DNA of 64,000 nucleotides from Pseudalkalibacillus hwajinpoensis (GCF_039851965.1 NZ_CP156674.1:1-64000), one strand, 5' to 3'. Counted from the first letter of the stretch, positions 36,950 through 46,307 are shown. Notes: generated from the letters alone by a model not told the origin. Numbers and translations: made by a program.

Positions 36950-37037
36950 CACTTCTTTCCTACGCCAGTATGACCCGGATCAGGTCATGAGTGTCGAGAC
37001 CCACCTCTTTCTCAGCTATTTTTAGCACCACTAGAAG
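36950..37037 (-). ncRNA. TPP (THI-box) riboswitch
   Basis: Read on the minus strand, GGTGCT, AGCTGAGA, then ACCTGATCCGGGTCATACTGG and CGTAGGAAAG appear in the order and spacing of the thiamine pyrophosphate aptamer. A weak stem with a T7 run (about 36893-36928) follows and may be the expression platform. It precedes two tiny ORFs, not a thiamine synthesis or transport gene, so it appears orphaned. Confidence 0.9.
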
Positions 37038-37199
37038 TTTCCAATATAATTACGTTTGCCATACCTAAATAATAGAGAAGTTTACAATGTTGAATCATTA
37101 CAATGTGATGATATACACCAAATTGTGGTTTAGTAATTATTTTTAAAAGGAAAGGATGAGTTACACTAAAATAGAAAAAACATAAGGAGCACTTCATTC

Positions 37200-38189
37200 A
37201 TGAACTTAATTTTAACCATTGTGCTATTTATCGCAGCAGCTTTCGCCACATACTTTATAGCAACGAGGCTCGCGATGTATGGTGACGCTATAAGTGAAAA
37301 GACAAAAACAACCTCTGCTTTTATGGGGATTATTATTGGAGCGGCTATTTCTTTACCCGAATTAACATCAAGCGTGACGGCTATCGCGATCAATAGTCCC
37401 GATCTAGCTATTGGTAATCTGCTTGGTAGTAATTTATTTAACTTACTTGCACTCGCCGTTCTCGATATGGTTTATCGAAATGAACAAATCATGGGCCAAA
37501 CGGATATTGGAAGTAAACTATATATTTACCTTGTCATCGTAATGACGTTAATCGTTGTTGCCGGCTTGTCCTTAACCTTACCAGCCAGTATTTTTCATAT
37601 TGGGTATAGTTCGATTATTCTCGTTCTCCTATATTTTGTAGGAATTAAGTGGATTAATAGGAAAACAGAAGAGAAAGTGAAACGAAAAAGTCGTAGAAAT
37701 GAGAAATACGGAAAGTTCTCCTATCGAAAAGTAGTCACGATGTTCGTCCTTTCAGCGGTTGGAATTATGATCGTTGGAACCGTTCTAACCTTAACAGCAG
37801 ATCGAATTGCCGAAAGTACGGGGCTTGGAGCCTCATTCGTAGGATCTTTTCTAGTTGGTGCAAGTACTTCGTTGCCAGATGCAGTAAGTGTAGCGACAGC
37901 ATTGAAGCTACGAAACTATAGTATGGGTGTGACATCTTTATTAGGGAGTAATGCGTTTAACCTTATGCTCCTATCGTTTACCGATGCGATTTACCTTAAA
38001 ACGAATATCTTCAGACATGCGAGTATGTCGAATATTGTTACAACCGTCGCATCCATTCTTGTCGTTCTAGTTATTTTATATAGCATTACGCGTAAGAAAC
38101 AGAGGACGACTCTTTTTTATATGCTACCTTCCGTGGCCATTGTCGTCATTTACTTTATTGCGACGTTCATGGTCTATCAAATGAAATAA
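37200..38189 (+). CDS. Sodium/calcium exchanger family membrane protein
   Basis: A 329-residue CaCA-family antiporter with the two inverted alpha repeats: GAAISLPELTSSVTAIA...GNLLGSNLFNLL and GASTSLPDAVSVATALK...TSLLGSNAFNLML. About ten membrane spans are separated by a basic cytoplasmic loop (KRKSRRNEK) in the middle. It probably exchanges Ca2+ (or K+) for Na+ or H+. ATAAGGAG precedes the ATG and a strong terminator follows. Confidence 0.9.
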   Translation: MNLILTIVLFIAAAFATYFIATRLAMYGDAISEKTKTTSAFMGIIIGAAISLPELTSSVTAIAINSPDLAIGNLLGSNLFNLLALAVLDMVYRNEQIMGQTDIGSKLYIYLVIVMTLIVVAGLSLTLPASIFHIGYSSIILVLLYFVGIKWINRKTEEKVKRKSRRNEKYGKFSYRKVVTMFVLSAVGIMIVGTVLTLTADRIAESTGLGASFVGSFLVGASTSLPDAVSVATALKLRNYSMGVTSLLGSNAFNLMLLSFTDAIYLKTNIFRHASMSNIVTTVASILVVLVILYSITRKKQRTTLFYMLPSVAIVVIYFIATFMVYQMK

Positions 38190-38190
38190 G

Positions 38191-38224
38191 ATTGCAGAGG
38201 ATTTCTTCCTCTGCAATTTTTTTG
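38191..38224 (+). terminator. Intrinsic terminator after the exchanger gene
   Basis: ATTGCAGAGGA and TCCTCTGCAAT form an 11-bp stem followed by seven Ts. Confidence 0.92.
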
Positions 38225-38265
38225 TGTAAACTCATAATACTGACAAAAAGAGAATGGAAACGCTC

Positions 38266-38326
38266 ACTTGTATAAATGGGAAATCATTACAAGTTTTAAC
38301 CGGGAAATACGGTGGAATCCTCCGTG
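38266..38326 (+). promoter_or_regulatory. Inverted repeat and hairpin in the leader of the MFS gene
   Basis: ACTTGTA (38266) and TACAAGT (38288) form a 7-bp inverted repeat with a 15-base spacer, like a split repressor operator. ACGGTGG-AAT-CCTCCGT (38310-38326) can fold into a hairpin, and its CCTCC can alternatively pair with the GGAGG ribosome site at 38340. This looks like regulated expression, but the factor is unknown. Confidence 0.4.
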
Positions 38327-38353
38327 ATAGATTACATCTTGGAGGTTACTATC

Positions 38354-39535
38354 ATGTCAAAAGGAAAAAGTATTCATGCTTTAATTATTTTGCTATTTAC
38401 CCAGTTCGTTTCCGGTGGAGTGACGAACACGAAAGGGATTGTTCTAGATCAAGTTGAAAAGGATATTGGGTTAGATATGAGCCAGTTTGGTCTCGTTGTT
38501 CTCATTTTCCAGCTTGGCTTCACGCTAGCAAGTTTGATCTTTGGTTACTTCACTGATAAAAAGGGTCTGCGTATCATGGTGATCGTGGCTACAGTTCTAA
38601 TGGGGCTCGGTTTTCTAGGTACAGGTTTCGCACCAAACATTCTGTTCTTCCTTGGTTTTTATATGCTCGTTGGATTTGGGCTCGGTGCGCTCGGTGTAGC
38701 GTCGAATGCAATCGTTCCGGCTGCCTATCCAAATAAACAAAATCAAATGTTTAATTTAGCAATGGGAATCTATGGACTGGGAATGATTCTCTTTCCACAA
38801 ATACTAAATTTCTTATTTCAATTCGCATCATGGCGCTATTTCTATATCGGCATTGCAGCATTGAATTTTCTTGTTATTTTCTACGTCACATCCGTTAAGT
38901 TCCCTAGTGGAAAAGTAGAAAAAATTAATTTAAAAGCATTCATTCCAATGTTGAAAGATGCACAAATGATCTTTTTAATGTTCTTCCTCATTTTTGAAGT
39001 GTCTGCGGAAGTATCATTTACAAACTTTTTTCCATCATACTTAAAGTCACTAGAGTTAGGCGGGATGTCTAAAGAAGAAAAATCAGACATGGTCGCAACG
39101 ATTCTTTCTCTATTCTCGGTCTTCTTTATGATTGGTCGTCTCGGGGTCGCGTACTTTGCCAATAAGATTAATGAGCGATTGATTATGATTACATTCTCAC
39201 TCGGATCTGTGATTATCGTGACAATAAGCTTCTTTTTTGCGAATCAAATGCCTTACCTATTTGCAGGAGCAGGGCTATTTTTCTCTACACTATTTCCATC
39301 AGCAACTGCGTTCGGTACAACAATTTCAAAAAATCCAGGTACTGCGCTCGGTCTCATCTATGTAGCATCTGGAATCGGTGGTGGTATTGCTGGTTATATC
39401 ATCGGAATCGTTTCAGAAGCTTTTGGAGATAAGGGCGGCTTTAGTCTCGTTATCGTATTCTTAGCACTTATGTTCATTGTTTCTCTGTTCTTAAATTCAA
39501 GCAAATCAAAGCAGACACTGAAAGCAAATGAATAA
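38354..39535 (+). CDS. MFS transporter
   Basis: A 393-residue major facilitator with 12 predicted spans. The loop 2-3 motif is GYFTDKKGLRIMVI and the N-terminus ends in FTQFVSGGVTNTKGIVLDQV. The layout resembles sugar- or organic-acid-type MFS permeases, but the substrate is not evident. ATG 38354 is chosen because TTGGAGG precedes it. The 14 codons upstream in frame belong to the structured leader. Confidence 0.88.
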   Translation: MSKGKSIHALIILLFTQFVSGGVTNTKGIVLDQVEKDIGLDMSQFGLVVLIFQLGFTLASLIFGYFTDKKGLRIMVIVATVLMGLGFLGTGFAPNILFFLGFYMLVGFGLGALGVASNAIVPAAYPNKQNQMFNLAMGIYGLGMILFPQILNFLFQFASWRYFYIGIAALNFLVIFYVTSVKFPSGKVEKINLKAFIPMLKDAQMIFLMFFLIFEVSAEVSFTNFFPSYLKSLELGGMSKEEKSDMVATILSLFSVFFMIGRLGVAYFANKINERLIMITFSLGSVIIVTISFFFANQMPYLFAGAGLFFSTLFPSATAFGTTISKNPGTALGLIYVASGIGGGIAGYIIGIVSEAFGDKGGFSLVIVFLALMFIVSLFLNSSKSKQTLKANE

Positions 39536-39550
39536 ATTAATTAGGTATGC

Positions 39551-39583
39551 AAAAAGCCGCCGGTACAAGGACCAGCGGCTTTT
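39551..39583. terminator. Bidirectional terminator between MFS gene and bioY
   Basis: AAAAGCCGC and GCGGCTTTT form a stem with an inner GG/CC pair, with A/T flanks on both sides. Confidence 0.85.
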
Positions 39584-39595
39584 GTATGCCAAAGT

Positions 39596-40183
39596 TTACG
39601 CCACTTTTCGTTGATTGAGGTTCGACGTCTTCGAAACCGCACGATAGATACGTGGGGAGATTAGCGCGGCTACAATGGTTAAGATGATATCTTTTGGTAG
39701 CGGGGCAAGCATCCACAACCAGGCCATGCCATACGTGAAGCCTTCAGGAGCGTCTGCCCATAGCTTATATGCATAATACATATAGTTCGTGCCGATGACA
39801 TAGTTTAAGATGAAACCGACAAAGCCTGCGATCATAAACGTTCGCATGGAAGGAATAGCTTTTGATTCTACAATTTTACCTACTACATAAGCAACTAAAA
39901 TGTATGAAAGAATAAATCCGAAGGTAGGTTTAAATATAACACCGGGACCGCCAGTAAATTGGGCAAAAACTGGTGCGCCTGCTAATCCTACTAAAGTGTA
40001 GACAATCATTGAAATCGATCCTAATCTACTTCCGAGTAAAAGACCTGCAAGAATGGCAAAGAACGTTTGTAACGTAATTGGAACGCCTCCAACAACAAGA
40101 AATTGAGCAATGTTCGCTCCTACAGCCATTAAAGCTGCAAACATTCCCGCATAAACAAGGTCAATTGTTTTCATTTTTCCCAT
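39596..40183 (-). CDS. bioY: BioY biotin transporter (ECF S-component)
   Basis: A 195-residue six-span S-component. VVGGVPITLQTFFAILAGLLLG, YTLVGLAGAPVFAQFTGGPG and GFILSYI are classic BioY segments. It captures biotin and works with the shared ECF energising module encoded elsewhere. No energising genes are adjacent. A BirA-type operator lies upstream, so repression in biotin sufficiency is expected. Confidence 0.95.
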   Translation of the reverse strand: MGKMKTIDLVYAGMFAALMAVGANIAQFLVVGGVPITLQTFFAILAGLLLGSRLGSISMIVYTLVGLAGAPVFAQFTGGPGVIFKPTFGFILSYILVAYVVGKIVESKAIPSMRTFMIAGFVGFILNYVIGTNYMYYAYKLWADAPEGFTYGMAWLWMLAPLPKDIILTIVAALISPRIYRAVSKTSNLNQRKVA

Positions 40184-40239
40184 GACTAAACCTCGCTTTC
40201 GTTATCACTAGTAAAATCGTAAAAGAAAAACTCTTTTGT

Positions 40240-40266
40240 GTCAACTTAATTTTTATTAAAGTTAAC
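40240..40266 (-). promoter_or_regulatory. BirA-type biotin operator upstream of bioY
   Basis: On the minus strand GTTAACTTTAAT and ATTAAGTTGAC form an imperfect inverted repeat of the Firmicute BirA type (GTTAAC arms). It lies about 57 bases upstream of bioY. The rest of the 366-base gap to the next gene is AT-rich and shows no further clear signal. Confidence 0.65.
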
Positions 40267-40549
40267 GTTAAGAAAGGTTGGAGTAGAAATAATTAGTGAG
40301 ATATGCATATATAGCACTATTTTTCTTCAACTTAACTATAAATATAACCGTTAAGTTTTCGGTGGTTAACATATAACAGTAGAGAGTACCAGTTATTATG
40401 GTGGCATAAGACGTATAGGCGGTCACTCATTTCTATCAAAAACGAAGAGTCTTGCAAAGGCTCACTGACTTGCTTCGATAAGAAAAGAGTCTACCTGCAG
40501 AAAAATGTATGGTAAACTTAAATCGAAAGACGTTGAAAGGAGCCTCTGT

Positions 40550-40921
40550 ATGAACATGTTAAGAGGAACCCTTCTGTCCGTTCTATTGCTTTGTTTGGTC
40601 TTTGCCGTTGGTACAGCATTTGCAAATCAACAAAATGATGGACTGGCATCTGTAACTGGAGAGGTTCAAAAGAAAATGATTCGCTATGAAAAACCACAGC
40701 TAACAATAAGCGATGAAGATGAAAGCAATCATGACAATCCAACAAATGAAAATGCAGAAGAGAATGCGGTAGTGGATAAACCTTATTATTATCTCGTTGT
40801 AAACAAAACTCCCTTTTTAACCGATATATCAAAATGGGAGTCGATTGAAGAAGGCGATGCGGTTACGATTGGCTACGAAGCTGGTAACGTGCACATCGTG
40901 AAAACAATTGATGGAAAATAG
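40550..40921 (+). CDS. Small secreted or membrane-anchored hypothetical protein
   Basis: A 123-residue protein with an N-terminal signal-like segment (MLRGTLLSVLLLCLVFAVGTAFA), an acidic Asn/Glu-rich linker (DEDESNHDNPTNENAEEN) and a small beta-rich C-terminus. The signal probably ends at AFA, so it is likely exported. ATG 40550 follows GAAAGGAG. The upstream in-frame ATG at 40505 lacks a ribosome site. No family was recognised. Confidence 0.7.
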   Translation: MNMLRGTLLSVLLLCLVFAVGTAFANQQNDGLASVTGEVQKKMIRYEKPQLTISDEDESNHDNPTNENAEENAVVDKPYYYLVVNKTPFLTDISKWESIEEGDAVTIGYEAGNVHIVKTIDGK

Positions 40922-40957
40922 ACAATAAGGTAAAATACGGTTCGATGTTTGTTATTC

Positions 40958-40982
40958 TCCTGCCACTGAGCAGGATTTTTTT
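40958..40982 (+). terminator. Intrinsic terminator after the small exported-protein gene
   Basis: TCCTGC and GCAGGA pair around a 6-base loop and are followed by TTTTTTT. Confidence 0.85.
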
Positions 40983-41188
40983 ATACGATGAATACATGAC
41001 ACATTTACGATGAATCACAGATTAGAAAAACACAATGCTTGTTAAGGACCTGACTGGAGATGAGCGCCTGACTATTAAAAACAGCCGGATCTGGCAATGC
41101 TTTTATAAATGAGCGGGACTAAAAAATATAGAAACACCCGTTCTCATATGGTAGGCTAGTCTATACAGCGAGTTGAAAGGGGAAAAAC

Positions 41189-43159
41189 ATGGTAACGAAA
41201 CAGAAGCAAGAATATAGTGATGATTCGATCCAGGTGCTTGAAGGCCTGGAAGCAGTCAGAAAACGCCCGGGTATGTATATCGGAAGCACTGACTCACGAG
41301 GATTGCATCATCTGGTTTATGAAATTGTAGATAATTCTGTTGACGAAGCTCTTGCAGGTCATGGAGATGAAATCAACGTTACTTTATATGAAGATAATAG
41401 CGTTAGCATCGAAGACAATGGACGTGGCATGCCAGTTGGGATGCATAAACTCGGTAAACCGACGCCTGAAATAATTTTAACTATTCTCCATGCTGGAGGT
41501 AAGTTCGGACAGGGTGGCTATAAGACGAGTGGTGGTCTACACGGTGTAGGTGCGTCAGTGGTCAATGCCCTGTCCGAATGGTTAGAAGTGACGATCCATC
41601 GAGACGGATTTATTTTTAAACAGCGTTTCGAAAATGGTGGAAAGCCTGCTACCACGCTCGAGAACATAGGCAAAACACGAAAAACTGGGACAACCATTCA
41701 TTTCAAACCTGACCCAATTATGTTCAGCACGCTAAATTATAATTATGACACGCTTAGCGAACGCCTTCGCGAGGCGGCTTTTCTCCTAAAGGGTCTCAAA
41801 ATTGAGCTTGACGATAAGCGACACGATCGGAAAGAAGTATTTTATTATGAAACCGGTATCGAAGCGTTTATTGATTACCTGAATGAAGACAAAGAAACGC
41901 TTCATCCAGTTGTGACCTTTAACGGAGTAAGCAATGGCATTGAACTTGATTTTTCATTCCAATACAATGATGGATTTTCAGAAAATGTGCTGTCATTTGT
42001 AAATAACGTTCGGACGAGAGACGGCGGAACACATGAATCTGGTATGAAGACGGCGATTACTCGTGTGATTAATGACTATGCTAAGAAAATCAATCTTCTA
42101 AAAGAGAAAGATAAGAATTTAGAAGGAAACGATATTCGTGAGGGCTTTACTGCAATCGTCTCCGTTCGTATTCCAGAAGAGTTGCTGCAGTTTGAGGGTC
42201 AAACAAAAAGCAAGCTTGGAACAAGTGAAGCACGCTCTGCGATCGATGCGATTGTATCGGGACAATTCTCTTACTTCTTAGAAGAGAACCCGTCCATTAG
42301 CGAAATGCTGATTAAAAAGTCAATCAAAGCTGCCCAGGCACGTGAAGCTGCAAGAAAAGCGCGCGAAGATGCCCGTTCTGGTAAGAAAGGAAAGCGGAAA
42401 GAAACGATTCTGAGCGGAAAATTAACGCCTGCAACGTCTCGAAACCCAAAGAAAAACGAATTGTACCTTGTTGAAGGTGACTCAGCGGGTGGGTCTGCCA
42501 AACAGGGACGCGATCGTCGTACACAAGCCATTCTCCCGCTTCGGGGTAAGGTTATTAATACGGAGAAAGCAAAACTCCAGGATATCTTCAAAAATGAAGA
42601 AATTAACACGATTATTCATGCGATTGGAGCTGGTGTCGGGCCGGACTTTGACGTGGAGGATGCAAACTACGACAAAATCATTATTATGACGGATGCTGAT
42701 ACGGATGGCGCTCATATCCAGGTTCTCCTGCTAACGTTTTTCTACCGCTATATGAAACAGCTCGTCGAACAAGGGAAGATCTTTCTTGCTCTCCCGCCTC
42801 TTTATAAAATAAGCAAAGGGAAAGGTAAGAAAGAAGTCGTTGAATATGCCTGGGATGATGAGGGCATGAAAGAAGCGATGAAGAAAGTCGGGAAAGGCTA
42901 TACGATTCAACGCTATAAGGGTCTTGGTGAAATGAACGCTGATCAATTATGGGAAACAACGATGAATCCTGAAAGTCGTACATTGATTCGAGTAAAAATT
43001 GAAGACGTTGCACGTGCTGAGCGACGCGTTTCCGTACTTATGGGAGATAAAGTTGAACCACGGAGACAATGGATTGAATCCAATGTGGCCTTTGGGTTAA
43101 ATGAAGATACAAACATCATCGAGAATGAGAACATTTCCATCATTGAAGAGGAGGCGTAA
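41189..43159 (+). CDS. parE: DNA topoisomerase IV subunit B (ParE)
   Basis: A 656-residue type IIA topoisomerase B subunit. The ATPase domain has EIVDNSVDEA, DNGRGMPVG and GGLHGVGASVVNALS. The TOPRIM domain has LVEGDSAGGSA and MTDADTDGAH, and the C-terminus QRYKGLGEMN. The length and the ParC partner immediately downstream separate it from GyrB. It decatenates daughter chromosomes in a ParE2ParC2 complex with ATP. GAAAGGGG precedes the ATG. Confidence 0.97.
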   Translation: MVTKQKQEYSDDSIQVLEGLEAVRKRPGMYIGSTDSRGLHHLVYEIVDNSVDEALAGHGDEINVTLYEDNSVSIEDNGRGMPVGMHKLGKPTPEIILTILHAGGKFGQGGYKTSGGLHGVGASVVNALSEWLEVTIHRDGFIFKQRFENGGKPATTLENIGKTRKTGTTIHFKPDPIMFSTLNYNYDTLSERLREAAFLLKGLKIELDDKRHDRKEVFYYETGIEAFIDYLNEDKETLHPVVTFNGVSNGIELDFSFQYNDGFSENVLSFVNNVRTRDGGTHESGMKTAITRVINDYAKKINLLKEKDKNLEGNDIREGFTAIVSVRIPEELLQFEGQTKSKLGTSEARSAIDAIVSGQFSYFLEENPSISEMLIKKSIKAAQAREAARKAREDARSGKKGKRKETILSGKLTPATSRNPKKNELYLVEGDSAGGSAKQGRDRRTQAILPLRGKVINTEKAKLQDIFKNEEINTIIHAIGAGVGPDFDVEDANYDKIIIMTDADTDGAHIQVLLLTFFYRYMKQLVEQGKIFLALPPLYKISKGKGKKEVVEYAWDDEGMKEAMKKVGKGYTIQRYKGLGEMNADQLWETTMNPESRTLIRVKIEDVARAERRVSVLMGDKVEPRRQWIESNVAFGLNEDTNIIENENISIIEEEA

Positions 43160-43161
43160 CA

Positions 43162-45588
43162 TTGGCTAACGCAGAAAAATTTCTAGATTTACCGCTAGAA
43201 GACGTTCTTGGGGACGCTTTTGGCCGCTATAGTAAATACATTATTCAGGACCGGGCCCTGCCAGATGCGAGGGACGGTCTAAAGCCTGTGCAGCGAAGAA
43301 TTCTTTATGCCATGCACCATGAAGGCAACATTGCCGATAAACCATTTCGTAAATCAGCGAAAACGGTCGGTAATGTGATTGGTAACTATCACCCACATGG
43401 TGATACATCTGTGTATGACGCGATGGTCCGTATGACTCAGGATTGGAAAGTTCGAAACATTCTTGTTGAGATGCACGGGAACAACGGAAGTGTCGATGGA
43501 GATCCTCCGGCTGCGATGCGTTATACGGAAGCACGTCTTTCAGCGATCTCATCGGAACTTCTTCGTGATATCGATAAAGATACCGTTGAGTTTGCTCCGA
43601 ACTTTGATGATACTCAAAACGAGCCAATCGTCCTTCCCGCTCGTTTTCCCAATTTACTAGTCAATGGTTCGACCGGGATCTCGGCAGGTTACGCAACGGA
43701 TATACCGCCTCATAATCTTGGTGAAGTGATTGATGCAGCCGTCAGGCAGATGGAGAACCCGGATGTAACCTTACAGGAGTTAATGGGTGTGATTAAAGGC
43801 CCTGATTTTCCAACTGGGGGCATTGCTCAGGGAACAGAAGGGATCAGAAAAGCCTTTGAAACAGGAAAAGGCAAGTTTATTCTTCGTGGAAAAGCGGAAA
43901 TAGAAGAAGTGCGCGGCGGTCGTCAGCAAATTGTTGTCACGGAAATTCCGTATGAAATCAATAAAGCAAATCTCGTTAAGAAAATTGATGAGCTTCGCGT
44001 TGATCGTAAAATAGAAGGCATTTCAGAAGTGCGTGATGAAACGGATCGTACAGGACTCAGATTTGTGATTGAGCTTAAGAAGGATGCGGATGCCAACGGT
44101 ATTCTAAAATACTTGTATAAAGCAACGGACCTTCAAATCACTTATAACTACAACATGGTTGCCATTTATAATAAAACACCAAAACAAATGGGTCTAAAGC
44201 AGATTTTGAAAGCGTATATCGAGCACCAGAAGGAAGTTGTCATTCGACGCTCTGAGTACGACTTAAGACGTGCGAAAGACCGTCAGCACGTTGTAGAAGG
44301 GCTCATTCGTGCGATTTCGATACTCGATGAAGTCATTGCAACGATTCGCTCATCAAAGGATAAGCGAGACGCGAAAAACAACTTGATCAGTCAATACGAC
44401 TTTACTGATGCGCAGGCAGAAGCAATTGTGAACTTGCAGCTTTATCGCTTAACAAATACAGATATTACTACCCTTCAAAAAGAATCGGAAGAGCTCAGCC
44501 AACTGATTAAAAAGCTTGAAACCATTCTTGGGAGTGAGAAACGGCTTGTTAACCTGATTAAAAAAGAGCTTCTTGAAATACGGAAGAAATATGTAGATGA
44601 GCGTATGACACAAATCGAAGATGAAATTGAAGACATTAAAGTGAATCTTGAAGTGATGGTTCCTTCTGAAGACGTAATTGTTACGGTAACGGAAGACGGG
44701 TATGTGAAGCGGACGAGCCCGCGTTCCTATGCGGCTTCTAACGGCAAAGACTTTGGGATTAAGGAGACCGATACACTCCTTCGTCAGTTTGATAGCAATA
44801 CGACGAATACGATCCTCCTATTCACGAATAAAGGAAGCTATCTTTATTTACCTGTTCATGAACTTCCTGAAATAAGATGGAAAGATCTCGGTCAGCATGT
44901 TGCCAATATCGTATCAATTGAATCAGATGAGCGGATTCTTGAAGCGATGGAAATCAAGGAGTTTAAAGAAGATCGATTCCTTGTGTTTGTGACAAAGCAG
45001 GGAATGATTAAGAAAACGGAGCTTTCCCACTATAAAGCACAGCGTTATTCTAAACCACTCATGGCCCTCAAGCTTAAAAAAGAAGATGAATTAATTGATG
45101 TTTACGTAACCAATGGTTCGAAAGAAGTTTTCCTTGCGACGCATTTTGGCTATGGCCTTCGGTTTAAAGAGGAAGAGATTAGCCTTGTTGGACAACGGGC
45201 GAGCGGGGTTAAAGGCATTAATTTAAAAGAAAATGATTTTGTCGTAAGTGGCATTATCTATGAACCAACTGTGAAATACGATATGTTCTTGCTTACCCAT
45301 CGAGGAGCCGTTAAGAAAATGTCGCTAAATGAATTTGAGGTCTCAACTCGAGCAAAGCGTGGCGTCGTGATGCTAAGAGAATTAAAATCAAATCCACATC
45401 GCGTTGTCGGTGTGGAAGCTGTTACAAAGCATGACCTTGTAATCGTGAGAACAAAAAAAGGTGAACCAGTTGAAGTGGATCCAGCAACATACAGACCGAG
45501 CGATCGCTACAGCAACGGTTCCTTTATCATTGATGTTAGTGAAACCGGCGATGCTGTAGAAACGAGAAAGAAGCCAAAACTTGAATAA
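43162..45588 (+). CDS. parC: DNA topoisomerase IV subunit A (ParC)
   Basis: An 808-residue A subunit. The start is TTG, set by GAGGAGGCG, two bases after the parE stop. The winged-helix and active-site region has PDARDGLKPVQRRIL, HPHGDTSVYDAM and the catalytic tyrosine in MRYTEAR (Tyr121). A C-terminal beta-pinwheel follows from about residue 490. At the quinolone-resistance positions it carries Thr82 and Asp86, where many Gram-positive ParC proteins have Ser and Glu. Confidence 0.97.
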   Translation: MANAEKFLDLPLEDVLGDAFGRYSKYIIQDRALPDARDGLKPVQRRILYAMHHEGNIADKPFRKSAKTVGNVIGNYHPHGDTSVYDAMVRMTQDWKVRNILVEMHGNNGSVDGDPPAAMRYTEARLSAISSELLRDIDKDTVEFAPNFDDTQNEPIVLPARFPNLLVNGSTGISAGYATDIPPHNLGEVIDAAVRQMENPDVTLQELMGVIKGPDFPTGGIAQGTEGIRKAFETGKGKFILRGKAEIEEVRGGRQQIVVTEIPYEINKANLVKKIDELRVDRKIEGISEVRDETDRTGLRFVIELKKDADANGILKYLYKATDLQITYNYNMVAIYNKTPKQMGLKQILKAYIEHQKEVVIRRSEYDLRRAKDRQHVVEGLIRAISILDEVIATIRSSKDKRDAKNNLISQYDFTDAQAEAIVNLQLYRLTNTDITTLQKESEELSQLIKKLETILGSEKRLVNLIKKELLEIRKKYVDERMTQIEDEIEDIKVNLEVMVPSEDVIVTVTEDGYVKRTSPRSYAASNGKDFGIKETDTLLRQFDSNTTNTILLFTNKGSYLYLPVHELPEIRWKDLGQHVANIVSIESDERILEAMEIKEFKEDRFLVFVTKQGMIKKTELSHYKAQRYSKPLMALKLKKEDELIDVYVTNGSKEVFLATHFGYGLRFKEEEISLVGQRASGVKGINLKENDFVVSGIIYEPTVKYDMFLLTHRGAVKKMSLNEFEVSTRAKRGVVMLRELKSNPHRVVGVEAVTKHDLVIVRTKKGEPVEVDPATYRPSDRYSNGSFIIDVSETGDAVETRKKPKLE

Positions 45589-45597
45589 TCGAGGAGA

Positions 45598-45624
45598 AGA
45601 TCTGTCTAAGGACAGGTCTTTTTT
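45598..45624 (+). terminator. Intrinsic terminator after parC
   Basis: AGATCTGTC and GACAGGTCT pair (one G-T) with a 4-base loop and run into TTTTTT. Confidence 0.85.
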
Positions 45625-45647
45625 ATTAAGTAATTGCTTGATTTCTA

Positions 45648-45679
45648 TGATATAATCAACATATGCGAACGTATGATTG
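45648..45679 (+). promoter_or_regulatory. Extended -10 promoter with LexA-like box before the ydjM-like gene
   Basis: TGATATAAT (45648-45656) is an extended -10. Ten bases on, CGAACGTATGATTG (45666-45679) matches the Bacillus LexA consensus CGAACRNRYGTTYG except for one key base (A for T). It sits at the expected transcription start, where LexA would block initiation. Confidence 0.45.
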
Positions 45680-45745
45680 CCTCCCCGGAAAACGGCACTT
45701 TCCTACACCAAAAAGAACAGTCAACAATGATTAAGGAGGGATAAT

Positions 45746-46243
45746 ATGGAGGGGAAAACGCATGCAATAGGTGGTGTATGTCTTGGTGCAGCCGCTCAAA
45801 GCTATTACATAACGGATTATCTGAATGCCCCGGATATTCTTGTTTTCTATGGAGCATGCCTTTTTGGGGCGTTGCTTCCGGATATTTGTCATCCTGGTTC
45901 CTGGACAGGGAGACGTGCAAAAGTGCTCTCTAAAGGAATTAGCCGTTATTTTGGCCATCGCACGATTACACACAGCATCCTGTTTATTGTACTTATGTAC
46001 TGGTTAACATCAACCTTTACTTTCAGTTACGATCATCTGATTCAGACGGGACTACTCATTGGCATCGTTAGTCATCTTATTTTAGATGCTATGACGGTAA
46101 GAGGCATCCAGCTCTTTTATCCGATTCCGCTTCGTGTGCGGTTGCCGCTTTACCTCAAAACAGCCTCAAAAGGTGAAGAGATTATGATGAACAGCCTCAT
46201 CATTGTGACAATTGTGCTGGTATACAAACAAATGTTCGTATAA
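45746..46243 (+). CDS. YdjM-family membrane metal-dependent hydrolase-like protein (DUF457)
   Basis: A 165-residue membrane protein. MEGKTHAIGG, FGALLPDICHP, GHRTITHS and SHLILDAMTVRGIQLFYP give the His/Asp pattern of the YdjM/DUF457 family, with three to four membrane spans. E. coli YdjM is LexA-regulated, and a LexA-like box upstream of this gene is consistent with that. The biochemical role is not established. AAGGAGGG precedes the ATG. Confidence 0.87.
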   Translation: MEGKTHAIGGVCLGAAAQSYYITDYLNAPDILVFYGACLFGALLPDICHPGSWTGRRAKVLSKGISRYFGHRTITHSILFIVLMYWLTSTFTFSYDHLIQTGLLIGIVSHLILDAMTVRGIQLFYPIPLRVRLPLYLKTASKGEEIMMNSLIIVTIVLVYKQMFV

Positions 46244-46271
46244 TGAGTGCAAAGTCACTATTGAAGAAGTA

Positions 46272-46307
46272 GAAAAAGGGAGCATAGCGCTATCGGCGTC
46301 TGCTCCC
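46272..46307 (-). terminator. Terminator serving the minus strand
   Basis: GGGAGCA and TGCTCCC pair around an inner stem. On the minus strand the hairpin is followed by TTTTT. It fits the end of the minus-strand fragment next to it. Confidence 0.7.
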
